DNA of 64,000 nt. Origin: Hyphomonadaceae bacterium UKL13-1 (GTDB lineage: Bacteria; Pseudomonadota; Alphaproteobacteria; Caulobacterales; Aquidulcibacteraceae). Below are positions 53,342 to 61,819 of the stretch, one piece after another. The stretch covers positions 3,045,898-3,109,897 of the forward strand of contig CP012156.1 of the NCBI GenBank assembly GCA_001602435.1, read 5' to 3'. Under the pieces are notes generated by a model. The model had not been told where the DNA came from, ran no database searches, and was given only the letters and a program-made list of their open reading frames with translations. Each line of letters opens with the position of its first letter. Positions within the stretch are counted from its first letter, which is position 1. The position numbers and the translations under genes were made by a program.

Positions 53342-54006
53342 GCGGCGAACACGACTTTGAGCCTATTCGCGGTCTGCCCGGCGACTTACCACCAGGCGAA
53401 ACCATCCTCTGGCAGGGAGAGCCCGACTGGACACTTATGGCCCGGCGTGTTTTCCGGGTTGACTGGGTTGCAGCCTATTTCGTGTTACTGATGGCCTGGC
53501 GGGTCATTGACAGCACAGCAAATGGCCAAGGCTTTGGAACAGCGTTTTTGGCTGCGGCTTGGGTCGCCCCGATTGGCATTGTTGGTCTGGGTATCTTGGT
53601 AGGCCTAGCTTATTTGAACAGCCGCACCACAGTCTATACTTTGACCAACCGTCGCTTGGTAATGCGGTTTGGCGCAGCCATGACCAAAGCAATCAATATC
53701 CCTTACAAGATCATTGAAAGCGCTGCAGTCAATCAGATGGCCGACGGAAGTGGCGATATTGCCGTACATTTGGTGAAGCCCAACAAAATCTCGATCATTT
53801 TGTTGTGGCCACATGCGCGTCCCGGCTTCATTTCTCAGCCACAACCATCACTTCGTTGCCTGCGCGATGCCACGAAGGCAGCTGCCGTGTTGGCCGAAGG
53901 GCTGCGCCTCACGCATGAGCAGACCCATGCCACCACCCCACGTGTCGAGGAAGCTTCGACAGCCTCAAACGGTGGGAACGTTGGGGCAGAACCTGCCCTT
54001 GCCTAA
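53338..54006 (+). CDS. puhB: reaction centre assembly protein PuhB
   Basis: 222 residues. It begins with the family pattern GLPGDLPPGETILWQGEPDW, followed by three membrane helices (about 40-110) and a PH-like domain (YTLTNRRLVMRFGAAM, then NIPYKIIESA). It assists assembly of the reaction centre. The ATG at 53338 overlaps the puhA stop by four bases; the longer open frame from 53158 lies inside puhA and is discarded. Confidence 0.93.
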   Translation: MSGEHDFEPIRGLPGDLPPGETILWQGEPDWTLMARRVFRVDWVAAYFVLLMAWRVIDSTANGQGFGTAFLAAAWVAPIGIVGLGILVGLAYLNSRTTVYTLTNRRLVMRFGAAMTKAINIPYKIIESAAVNQMADGSGDIAVHLVKPNKISIILLWPHARPGFISQPQPSLRCLRDATKAAAVLAEGLRLTHEQTHATTPRVEEASTASNGGNVGAEPALA

Positions 54007-54015
54007 TCTGCTGAT

Positions 54016-54043
54016 GGCTCGCCCTGCCTGCGTTGGGCGAGCC
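54016..54043 (+). other. intercistronic hairpin between puhB and puhC
   Basis: A 9-base stem GGCTCGCCC / GGGCGAGCC with a 10-base loop, without a T run. More likely an mRNA-stability or processing element than a terminator. Confidence 0.5.
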
Positions 54044-54088
54044 TTAGCAAACCTCTAGCGTCTAAAGTCCAACTGAAGGAACATTACC

Positions 54089-54550
54089 ATGAGTGCAATT
54101 GACCATGAGCCATTTCCAAAAGGGGCCTTATTTGCTGCGGGCAGCTTGATCGCCTTTTCGTTGATCGCTGCAGCCGTGGGGCGCTATCAGAATCTCAATC
54201 CACCTGTGGATTCTATTGTCTCGGCGCCTATTCCCAGCACCGTTTTGAAACTACGCTTTATCGACGAGGCAGACGGCTCAGTCATTGTGCGCAATGCCGA
54301 AACTGGAGCTACGCTCGATACAATTGTTCCTGGCGAAGACGCATTCATCCGTGCCGTGATGCGGGGCTTTGTGCGGGATCGAAAGGCCCGCAAGATTGGT
54401 GCAGAGGTGCCGTTCAACCTCTCGCTTTACCCGAACAAGCGCTTGACGATGTCTGATCCCACAACCGGCAAAGAGATTGATTTGCGTGCCTTTGGCCCAA
54501 CCAATGAGGGCGCGTTCGCTCGCTTCTTGGCAACGCCTGAGGCGCGATGA
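54089..54550 (+). CDS. puhC: photosynthetic complex assembly protein PuhC
   Basis: 153 residues. It has one N-terminal membrane helix (about 12-32) and a periplasmic domain with the family pattern LRFIDEADGSVIVRNAETG and later EVPFNLSLYPNKRLTMSDP. It takes part in reaction-centre and core-antenna assembly. GAAGGA precedes the ATG. Confidence 0.92.
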   Translation: MSAIDHEPFPKGALFAAGSLIAFSLIAAAVGRYQNLNPPVDSIVSAPIPSTVLKLRFIDEADGSVIVRNAETGATLDTIVPGEDAFIRAVMRGFVRDRKARKIGAEVPFNLSLYPNKRLTMSDPTTGKEIDLRAFGPTNEGAFARFLATPEAR

Positions 54551-54593
54551 TGGTCGGCTGCTGCAATAGCACTCGTTATAAGCGAGATCTCTG

Positions 54594-55430
54594 ATGGATC
54601 TCGCCAACCTCGCTGCGCCTATTGTATCGACGGTATTTGCCTGGTGGTTCAGCACAGGCATAATCTTGTTGCTCGTGCGCTTGCCACCAAAGAGCTACGG
54701 CACAGCGCTCAGCCTGTTCGCTTTGGTTCTAGCGCTGGCAACAGGCGGCGTAATCATGACGGCAGACGAGAACACGACCTCAGCAGCATATTTCGCGGCT
54801 GGTTGCGCATTGTGTATCTGGGGCTGGCATGAAGCAAGCTTCTTGATGGGCAAGATTACTGGGCCACGGCCTGCGGCTTGCCCCGCTGAGGCCAAAGGCT
54901 GGACACGATTCAAATTTGCGACCCTGACCGTCATTCACCATGAGATTGCGATATTTTTGACGCTTCTAGCGCTGATCGGTCTGACCTGGGGCCAGCCAAA
55001 TCCCGTGGCCGCTTGGACGTTCGGTATTTTATTCGCCATGCGGATCAGTGCCAAGCTCAACATCTTTCTGGGCGTCCCTAACCTGACTGATGAATTTTTC
55101 CCAGCTCATTTGGAACATCTCAAATCCTATCTGCCCAAGCGACCGATGAACGCGCTGATGCCGGTTTCAGTAATTGGCTCGCTCATTCTGTGCGCTTGGT
55201 TGATGACTCAAGCAGATCGCGCCGTCGAGGGTTCTGCGATGGCAACAGGCTTTGTATTGCTATTCACGTTGGCCGCCTTAGCTCTATTGGAGCACTTCTT
55301 TATGGTCTTGCCCGTTCAGGATGCCGCACTTTGGAGGTGGGCCTCGCCAAGTAAGGGTGCGCAAAAGTTAGAAGCCAATCCGGCTAAAGATCAGGATCTA
55401 AGTCCAACTGCATGGGAGTCGACAAAGTGA
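54594..55430 (+). CDS. puhE: photosynthetic complex assembly protein PuhE (DUF3623)
   Basis: 278 residues, seven to eight membrane helices. Family features include FAAGCALCIWGWHEASFLMGKITGPR and RISAKLNIFLGVPNLTDEFFP. It affects light-harvesting assembly. In many purple bacteria acsF and a small gene lie between puhC and puhE; here only 43 bases separate them. Confidence 0.93.
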   Translation: MDLANLAAPIVSTVFAWWFSTGIILLLVRLPPKSYGTALSLFALVLALATGGVIMTADENTTSAAYFAAGCALCIWGWHEASFLMGKITGPRPAACPAEAKGWTRFKFATLTVIHHEIAIFLTLLALIGLTWGQPNPVAAWTFGILFAMRISAKLNIFLGVPNLTDEFFPAHLEHLKSYLPKRPMNALMPVSVIGSLILCAWLMTQADRAVEGSAMATGFVLLFTLAALALLEHFFMVLPVQDAALWRWASPSKGAQKLEANPAKDQDLSPTAWESTK

Positions 55431-56005
55431 ATCATCTCGTAGCGACCCCGGTTGAGCCGCTCTTGTCGAAGAAATCTAGGTCCCAAACGTCCCAACCAAT
55501 CATCCCGGCAATTGGTAAGGATGGACTTTTGTTTCCGATTGAGAAACTCAAAGCGCATGAAGATGGAATTCTGCATCTCGCTGTCTCTATCTTTGTGTTC
55601 TGCGGTCCAAATCTTTTGATTCAAAGGCGCGCAGCGAGCAAATATCATTGCGGGGGCCTATGGGCTAATACCTGCTGTACCCATCCGCATTGGAACGAAG
55701 CGCCAGAAGATAGTGCTCGCCGCCGACTGTATGAGGAACTTGGCTTAACCCTCGACCTGACGCCCGCTCGTGTCGTTGAATACTATGCGGAAGTCTCAAA
55801 TAATCTGATCGAGCATGAGCGTGTTCAGGTCTATCGTGCCGATGTCGCCACTCAAAACTTGGCATTTAACCTTGCACCCGAAGAAGTGGCGGACGTGCGT
55901 TGGCTCGATGTGCGTGAGCTGAAGAAAGATGCTGTGGCAAACCCGCAACTTTATGCGCCCTGGTTCAAGATCTATTTGGCCCGTTGGGGTGATCTCGGCC
56001 TTTAG
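55412..56005 (+). CDS. idi: isopentenyl-diphosphate delta-isomerase, type I
   Basis: 197 residues with a Nudix-like fold. It interconverts isopentenyl and dimethylallyl diphosphate for pigment tails and carotenoids. The active-site cysteine is in WANTCCTHPHW, metal ligands are in the Nudix box ARRRLYEELG, and the second active-site Glu is in NNLIEHE. It overlaps the puhE end: ATG at 55412 (19 bases) or GTG at 55427 (4 bases, GTGA) could be the start. idi more often sits next to bchP. Confidence 0.93.
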   Translation: MGVDKVNHLVATPVEPLLSKKSRSQTSQPIIPAIGKDGLLFPIEKLKAHEDGILHLAVSIFVFCGPNLLIQRRAASKYHCGGLWANTCCTHPHWNEAPEDSARRRLYEELGLTLDLTPARVVEYYAEVSNNLIEHERVQVYRADVATQNLAFNLAPEEVADVRWLDVRELKKDAVANPQLYAPWFKIYLARWGDLGL

Positions 56006-56017
56006 GACCTTTAGACT

Positions 56018-56638
56018 TTAATCCGGCAACTTAGATAAAATGTCACCCAAAAGGCGGGTCACAACTTCGCGCGCTTCTTCTATTGCCAAATCTTGTTCAA
56101 AGCGCAAAGCGTGCCAGTTCTGGAAACTCAAGATCACCTTGATGCTGCGGGTAGACAATGCGTCAGCCAGAATTGTCGCGGGCAGCAAGGCTTCCACTGT
56201 GCTGGCTTCCAGTTGCAAGGTTCGCCGATATTCTTCCGTCAGAAAGGCCGAACGAAAGCGCTTATAGCTAGCTGAAAGCCGGAAAGGATGGATGCGCTCA
56301 AAAATCGCGGTGCGCCGACCAACAATCTGCAACAGTCGCTCTTTCCAGGTCGCGCCTGTCACAGGCTCATGAAGTAGCGGCATAACCTCTGCCGACACCC
56401 GCTCACTCACCTCTTGATAGAGCGTATCCATGTCGTCGAAGTGACGGAAGACCGACCGCAACCCAACTCCAGCCACTTCCGCGACGCGCGCAGCGCTGGG
56501 GGACAAGTCGCCACCCTCAATCAAATGAAGGACCGCGGCGACAATTTTGTCGCGACTGGTTTGACTGCGTGCACGACGGCCATCGCCAGGGAGGTCGGAC
56601 GCGAAAGGTAAAGTTAGGATCGTTGCAGAAGCCATCAC
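56018..56638 (-). CDS. TetR family transcriptional regulator
   Basis: 206 residues. The N-terminal helix-turn-helix (about 28-72) has SPSAARVAEVAGVGLRSVFRHFDDMDTLY. The C-terminal helical domain binds an unknown ligand. It is convergent with idi and divergent from the two small envelope genes at 56749 and 57069. A palindrome in the shared promoter is its likely operator. Confidence 0.88.
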   Translation of the reverse strand: MMASATILTLPFASDLPGDGRRARSQTSRDKIVAAVLHLIEGGDLSPSAARVAEVAGVGLRSVFRHFDDMDTLYQEVSERVSAEVMPLLHEPVTGATWKERLLQIVGRRTAIFERIHPFRLSASYKRFRSAFLTEEYRRTLQLEASTVEALLPATILADALSTRSIKVILSFQNWHALRFEQDLAIEEAREVVTRLLGDILSKLPD

Positions 56639-56706
56639 TAATCTCTTGCCTTAAAACGCCAAAATGGCAAGCCAAACCACCAGCCACCCTGCTTGTGGAC
56701 GCTATA

Positions 56707-56725
56707 TTGACATGATAAGTGTCAA
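56707..56725. promoter_or_regulatory. palindrome in the tetR/envelope-gene promoter
   Basis: TTGACA-N7-TGTCAA (56707-56712 and 56720-56725). TTGACA can act as a -35 on both strands, so a dimeric repressor here would control both directions. The word AAGTGTCAATT at 56717-56727 is shared with the bchG promoter. Confidence 0.55.
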
Positions 56726-56748
56726 TTAATGCATCTGGGGGGAGCAAA

Positions 56749-57060
56749 ATGATCGGATTCAGCATCGCGACGGCCGTCCTGATTTTGGGGACCACAAATC
56801 CGGCAGCGGCCGCGCCAAGCGCAAAGCAGCGCGATGAAGTGCGCAAAGCCTGCATGGCGGATGTTATGCGCCTTTGCCCGCGCGAAGCTGCCGCTCGCGA
56901 CCGCCTTGGCATTCGTGCCTGCCTTAAAGCCAATGTATCCAAGACCTCGCAAGCGTGCCAATCGAGCTTACGGGCCGTTGTCCCTGGTCTTGAAAACCAA
57001 ACCAGCTCCAGCCGCCCAAGTTCCTCCGATCGTTCACCCCCGCCAGCCCCCAAACAATAG
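56749..57060 (+). CDS. small secreted cysteine-rich protein
   Basis: 103 residues. A signal peptide (to about residue 22, NPAAAA) is followed by a helical segment with four cysteines in the spacing CMADVMRLCP...ACLKAN...QACQ, resembling the cysteine-rich GLG1-type repeat found in small alphaproteobacterial periplasmic proteins. A Ser/Pro-rich tail ends it. GGGGGAG lies upstream of the ATG at 56749, which is preferred over an earlier start at 56719. No function is known. Confidence 0.75.
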   Translation: MIGFSIATAVLILGTTNPAAAAPSAKQRDEVRKACMADVMRLCPREAAARDRLGIRACLKANVSKTSQACQSSLRAVVPGLENQTSSSRPSSSDRSPPPAPKQ

Positions 57061-57068
57061 GAGTCCGC

Positions 57069-57692
57069 ATGTCACCCTGGATTATTTGGGGCACGGCCCT
57101 CGTATTGTATCTGCTGTTTCGGCTCTGGTACGACAATTGGCAAGGCCCAGTTAAGACTCACGAAATCGAAGCTTTTCTCGACGCCGTCGGTGATCGCTTA
57201 GAAGAAACGGGCAATAGCCGAGCCGTTCTGAAGGCTTTTCTGGAGCAAGACGATGGCGGCGAGTTCCTCATGCTCAATCTGGTCAAGGCTGAAATGGGCG
57301 AGGTTGAGGACCCGAAAACCGGTGAGATGGTGCGGGGCTTTGAGCTATTGAAGCGTTACTCTCAACGCTTCATGCCGGTGCTGCTGGGACGTGGCGGACA
57401 TCCGGGCATGGTTGGGCGCAAAGTCGGCGGTTATGTTGACGCTTGGAATACAGCCCCCGACCCAGGTTGGACTCTCTTTGGCTTAATGCGCTACCGTAGT
57501 CGGCGCGACATGATGCGCTTGGCCGCTGATCCAGCCTTTATTGCTGCCCATCCAGAGAAGATTCTAGGAACACCTGTGACTTTTTCTTTTCCAACCAAAC
57601 GGATGGTCAGCCTTTATATCGGGCCCCGTGTGACCGTTCTTTTGGTGCTCGCCTTGGCTGCGGCGCTGACTCAATTGGCGGTTGGAGGTTGA
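57069..57692 (+). CDS. hypothetical membrane-anchored protein with ferredoxin-like domain
   Basis: 207 residues. One membrane helix lies at the N-terminus (WIIWGTALVLYLLFRLWY) and another at the C-terminus. A soluble domain between them looks like a dimeric alpha/beta-barrel of the DUF1330/EthD sort (GGEFLMLNLVKAEMG and LFGLMRYRSRRDMMRLAADP). It follows the cysteine-rich gene by 8 bases, so the two form an operon next to tetR. Its last 22 bases overlap the end of the convergent GH92 gene. Confidence 0.65.
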   Translation: MSPWIIWGTALVLYLLFRLWYDNWQGPVKTHEIEAFLDAVGDRLEETGNSRAVLKAFLEQDDGGEFLMLNLVKAEMGEVEDPKTGEMVRGFELLKRYSQRFMPVLLGRGGHPGMVGRKVGGYVDAWNTAPDPGWTLFGLMRYRSRRDMMRLAADPAFIAAHPEKILGTPVTFSFPTKRMVSLYIGPRVTVLLVLALAAALTQLAVGG

Positions 57693-59884
57693 GAACCGCG
57701 AAGGGGAAAGGACAATTTACCGCCTGCCATCAGGCTATGATAGTCGACCATTGGCCCGATGAGGGCTTGCCCCCGAAGCACCACATCTGCCGCCCGCGAC
57801 TGATCAATCTGCAGCACTTTTCCATTCGCCAAGTGAAGGGTAGCATTGGAAACGAGAGGGCGGCCCAAAGTAAATCGGCCACTTGCTGGCTCAACGGGGT
57901 AGAATCCCAGCGTAGCAAAGACATACCAAGCGCTCATCTGCCCGCAATCATCATTGCCGATGATACCGTCAGGTCGATCTGAATAGAAGGCCTGAGCGAT
58001 CTGCGCGACCTTGTCATAGCCTCGTTCTGGCGTGTCACTAAAGGCATAGAGCCAAGCAATATGATGGCTGGGTTCATTGCCGTGCGCATACTGACCTATC
58101 AGCGCCTCTTGCCCCAGATGTTTGTTATCCCCCAGCGACGGAAGTGAAAAAAAGGTATCAAGCCAAATCCTTAGTCCGCTTGCCCCCCCAACAAGCGTGC
58201 GAAAGCCCTCCACATCGTGCAAGGCCGGTGTAGCGGTATATTGCCATGCATTGGCCTCCGTATAGTCGCCGGGGTTATTCATGGGTGATGTGGGCACCAA
58301 CGGATCAAATGGCGTTCGCCAGCCACCAGCCTGATTGCGAGCCCGCATGGTTTTGGTCTGGGGATCAAAAAGCTTCTGATATCCACGCGCACGAGCTTCA
58401 AATCGCTGTGCGACATCATGTTTGCCTAAGAGCTTAGCCACGCGTGCCACAGCATTATCGCCAATGCCATATTCCAAAGTCTTCGAGACCGCTTCACCTT
58501 CGCCCAGATCGTAGGGAAGATAGCCATACTTCTCATAAGCGGACCAATCCTGCTGGGCCCAGACGGGAGCGTTTGGGCGCGGATTCGTCGACGAGGAAAT
58601 CATGGCGGCGAAAGCCTCCTCGCGACCAAACCCATTGAAGCCTTTGACCACCGCATCGGCAATGACCGGCAGCGCGGGATTGCCAATCATGGTCCATGTC
58701 TCCTGCCCCCAAGCTGTCCAAAGCGGCAGATAGCCCTGCGCTCGATGATGATCCAACAGCGTTTGAACCATGCCATCCACGCGCTCGGGTACGATCAAGG
58801 TGAAGAGCGGATGGACCCCACGAAACGTGTCCCAAAGCGATAAGGTACTGTAATACTGCCCTGTCTTGGAACGGATTACCGTTCCGGTCGGGCCACGCAC
58901 GCGTCCATCTACGTCTGCTATGTCACTTGGATGGATCATGGTACGATAAAAGGCGGAATAGAAAATCCGCTTTTCTTTAGGACTGGCGTCAATGTCGATA
59001 CGTCGTAATAGGGTGTTCCAGCTTGAACGAGCAGACTGCACCACGGCCTCAAAGCTTGGCTGACCAAAAGCCGCCATATTGGCCTTGGCACCAGCAACAT
59101 CGACTGTTGAGAGCGCGATGCGGGCCTCCAACTGTTTGGCCCGCCCTAGATCAAACTCCAGAATAAAGCGTGGAGCTTGATCGCCCGGACGGCTTGGCAG
59201 GGTTGTGATGTGCTTTATGGGTCGATCAAATCGAACGACGAATGACGCCTGTCGTTCTACCCAGTTTTTTGACCAGATCGTGCCACTGATCTTGCCGCTC
59301 GCCGCGTCAGTTTGAACATCCGATTTCAAAACCCGTGGACCATCGCCAAACAAAATGCCATGTTGAAGATCCAGCAGGACTTGAACTTTGCCTGCTCGAC
59401 CAAAGCGATAGCGTTGAATGGCAACGCGTTGCCCCGCTGTCAGCTCAACATGAACATTGTGATCTTTCAACGTCACAGCATAATAGCCGGGGCTGGCTTG
59501 CTCGGTTGCTTTATCGAAACTGCTGCGGAAATTTGTGGTCGCAGGCGTCCATTTCGTGCCGGCTGAGGGCTGCAGTAATACGTCGCCCAATTCGCCAATG
59601 CCCGCCCCGCTGATGTGGGTGTTGGAAAAGCCCAAAATAGAGCGCGCCTGATATTGATAGCCGCTTGAATAACTCCAGCCACGATCTTCCATGTCTGGAC
59701 CCGGTGCGACCATACCAAAGGGCACCACAGCGCCGGGGAAAACATGCCCAGTTCCATCGGTACCAATAAATGGATCAACAAAGCTAATCGGCTGCTTCTC
59801 TCGCGCATGCGACGACGTGGCCAGTGCGAAGCAAGCCAAACTGAAGAGCCAATAGGTAAGAAGTTTCACCGCCTTCATCTTCAT
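57671..59884 (-). CDS. GH92 alpha-1,2-mannosidase-like glycoside hydrolase
   Basis: About 737 residues. A signal peptide ends in SSHA. Family GH92 is calcium-dependent and trims alpha-mannose from glycans. Visible family blocks are VDPFIGTDGTGHVFPGAVVPFGMV near the start, SLWDTFRGVHPLFTLI, GNEPSHHIAWLYA and GNDDCGQMSAWYVF near the end. The ATG at 59884 has GGGAG upstream. It is the last gene of an operon with an esterase, a zinc dehydrogenase, a PhyH dioxygenase and a GH13 enzyme. Confidence 0.92.
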   Translation of the reverse strand: MKMKAVKLLTYWLFSLACFALATSSHAREKQPISFVDPFIGTDGTGHVFPGAVVPFGMVAPGPDMEDRGWSYSSGYQYQARSILGFSNTHISGAGIGELGDVLLQPSAGTKWTPATTNFRSSFDKATEQASPGYYAVTLKDHNVHVELTAGQRVAIQRYRFGRAGKVQVLLDLQHGILFGDGPRVLKSDVQTDAASGKISGTIWSKNWVERQASFVVRFDRPIKHITTLPSRPGDQAPRFILEFDLGRAKQLEARIALSTVDVAGAKANMAAFGQPSFEAVVQSARSSWNTLLRRIDIDASPKEKRIFYSAFYRTMIHPSDIADVDGRVRGPTGTVIRSKTGQYYSTLSLWDTFRGVHPLFTLIVPERVDGMVQTLLDHHRAQGYLPLWTAWGQETWTMIGNPALPVIADAVVKGFNGFGREEAFAAMISSSTNPRPNAPVWAQQDWSAYEKYGYLPYDLGEGEAVSKTLEYGIGDNAVARVAKLLGKHDVAQRFEARARGYQKLFDPQTKTMRARNQAGGWRTPFDPLVPTSPMNNPGDYTEANAWQYTATPALHDVEGFRTLVGGASGLRIWLDTFFSLPSLGDNKHLGQEALIGQYAHGNEPSHHIAWLYAFSDTPERGYDKVAQIAQAFYSDRPDGIIGNDDCGQMSAWYVFATLGFYPVEPASGRFTLGRPLVSNATLHLANGKVLQIDQSRAADVVLRGQALIGPMVDYHSLMAGGKLSFPLRGSQPPTAN

Positions 59885-59898
59885 CCTGCTCCCGTCTG

Positions 59899-60684
59899 TC
59901 ATTGGGCGAAGAACTTCAAAGACCGATGTAGATTGGACTTCCAATAATCCCAATCATGCCCGCCGGGCAGCTCTTCATAGGTGTGCGCGATCCCGGCCCT
60001 TTCCATAGCTTGGTGTAGCGCCCGATTTGCCGACAAAAGTTGATCCTCGGTGCCACAGTCAAAGCGAATACGTGGAAGGGGACCCTTGGCCCCTTCTAAG
60101 GCAGAAAAAACATCTTGATCGCAAGGATCAGAACTCCAGCCGTCAGTGGTCTCTTCAATGATTTTGGCAAGTTGGTTCTTGTGGGTTGCAGAGGAATGAG
60201 CGCTGATCGCTGTGAAGTTCGATGCGAATTTTGAGCCGAGACGAAGGGCGGCAAAGCCACCCATAGACAAGCCTGTCAGATAGCGCGCTGAGGCTGGGCT
60301 GCACGCTTCGGTCAATTGAAACGCGATTGCTGGAACTTCTTCGACAATCCAACTCTCGTAATTCGCATCTGTATGCGGAACATACCCAGAGCCATCCCCC
60401 CAAAGACCATCTGACGGCATCAACAGCACCATGGGCGGGATCAGCTTTTGCTCAATCAATTTGCGTGCCGTTAGGTGAGCCTCACCCTTAAACGCCCAGG
60501 CCCAATGCGAGCCATAGACACCGTGTAACAGTGTGACGATTGGCAGCGTGACACCTGCTGCCACATCGTCTGGCACAAAAGCCGTCACATCCGCCCGCCG
60601 ACCCAAGGCTTTGCTCTTCACCGTAATGTGGGACAGCCCACTAGGGTCAACGGTTAGGTTAGCTCGTTCAAAGGTCCTAAACAT
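59899..60684 (-). CDS. alpha/beta hydrolase, esterase family
   Basis: About 261 residues of the putative-esterase group that includes S-formylglutathione hydrolase and feruloyl esterase. LLHGVYGSHWAW forms the oxyanion region, the nucleophile serine is in GLSMGGFAA, Asp is near RFDCGTEDQ, and the His is in PGGHDWDYW. No signal peptide. The ATG at 60684 overlaps the dehydrogenase stop by 8 bases; starts further up are possible. The substrate may be an acylated sugar, given the operon. Confidence 0.86.
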   Translation of the reverse strand: MFRTFERANLTVDPSGLSHITVKSKALGRRADVTAFVPDDVAAGVTLPIVTLLHGVYGSHWAWAFKGEAHLTARKLIEQKLIPPMVLLMPSDGLWGDGSGYVPHTDANYESWIVEEVPAIAFQLTEACSPASARYLTGLSMGGFAALRLGSKFASNFTAISAHSSATHKNQLAKIIEETTDGWSSDPCDQDVFSALEGAKGPLPRIRFDCGTEDQLLSANRALHQAMERAGIAHTYEELPGGHDWDYWKSNLHRSLKFFAQ

Positions 60685-61819
60685 TGGCCCTACCATTTTC
60701 AAAGATGATGACGCCTTTTGCGGTACGCCCCGCCAACATGTCGTCGATTGCCGTATTCAAAGTGTCTAGGCGGTAGGTTTTTGAGATCATGGACGGCAAA
60801 TCAAGGGTGCCCTCCACGGCCCATCGCATCAAGCGTGGGAAATCTCGGTCTGGGTCGCACCCGCCATAGAGAGGCGTCACATATCGCTTATCCCACCAGA
60901 ACCAGGGCATGGGCACTTCAACCGGTCCATGCGCACCACTGACTTGGACAGCCATCCCACCATTGCGAACCAGCCGCAAAGGCAGAAAGGCCAACGCAGC
61001 CACACCTGTTGCTTCGAACGCAAAATCGACTCCGCGTCCGCCCGTCAAGTCTTTGATTTGTGCGGCTAGTTGATCGTGATTGGGGTCCGAAGGACTAACT
61101 AGGATTAGATCTGTGGCACCCATTTTTTGGGCACGGTCCAGACTATCCTGCCGCAAATCAATTGCGATGATTTTGGAAACGCCAGCCAGCCTTGCACCCT
61201 GCACGACCGACAAGCCAACGCCACCGCAGCCAACAATCGCCAGCGTATCGCTGGGAGCAGGCTGCGCAATGTTCAAGACCGACCCAACGCCCGTCATCAC
61301 GCCACAGCCAAGGATGCACGCTTGCGCCACCGGGATTTCGGGTAGAAGCGGCGTCACAGCAGAGCGTCTTACCAGAGTAAACTCAGAGAACGTGCCAAGG
61401 TTAAAGGCGCGCTCGATCGATTGGCCTTGCCAAATGGTATGATTTAGGGCCGCCCGGCTCGAGCCGAGATTCTCAGGATCAATGCCGTGCGAGCGCTCAC
61501 AGATATTGGCATGGCCAGTTTCACATGGCTTGCAATGACCGCAGGGAATTGCCCAGTTGAGCAAAACCGGGGTGCCAATTGGCAAGTCGCAGACATCGGG
61601 GCCAACGGCCTCAACCCATCCTGCCCCCTCGTGTCCGGCAACCAATGGCCCGTCCCAAGACAATGAGGCATAGTCTGTGTGGCAAACCCCTGCTGCCCCC
61701 AAAGCAACGCGCACTTCATCGCCGATGGGCGCGCGGACTGATATCCTGTCAAAGACAAAGCCGCCCTGGCCATCTGTAATGGCGGCAAGACCCGTGCGGG
61801 TAGCAGCCCCTGTGCTCAT
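60677..61819 (-). CDS. zinc-dependent alcohol dehydrogenase, class III-like
   Basis: About 380 residues of the MDR family. The catalytic zinc site shows Cys in AAGVCHTDY and His-Glu in GHEGAG. The structural zinc cysteines are in CGHCKPCETGHANIC, and the NAD fold has VGCGGVGLSVVQGA. The sequence is of the long-chain S-(hydroxymethyl)glutathione or aryl-alcohol type. Pairing with an esterase like S-formylglutathione hydrolase is reminiscent of formaldehyde oxidation, but the sugar-hydrolase context argues for another alcohol. The ATG overlaps the upstream stop by four bases. Confidence 0.9.
   Translation of the reverse strand: MSTGAATRTGLAAITDGQGGFVFDRISVRAPIGDEVRVALGAAGVCHTDYASLSWDGPLVAGHEGAGWVEAVGPDVCDLPIGTPVLLNWAIPCGHCKPCETGHANICERSHGIDPENLGSSRAALNHTIWQGQSIERAFNLGTFSEFTLVRRSAVTPLLPEIPVAQACILGCGVMTGVGSVLNIAQPAPSDTLAIVGCGGVGLSVVQGARLAGVSKIIAIDLRQDSLDRAQKMGATDLILVSPSDPNHDQLAAQIKDLTGGRGVDFAFEATGVAALAFLPLRLVRNGGMAVQVSGAHGPVEVPMPWFWWDKRYVTPLYGGCDPDRDFPRLMRWAVEGTLDLPSMISKTYRLDTLNTAIDDMLAGRTAKGVIIFENGRANV

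Noticed and set aside
56690..56712. TGT...ACA pair near tetR as a PpsR box
   Set aside because: The spacing is 13 bases rather than 12 and the inner C/G bases do not match.
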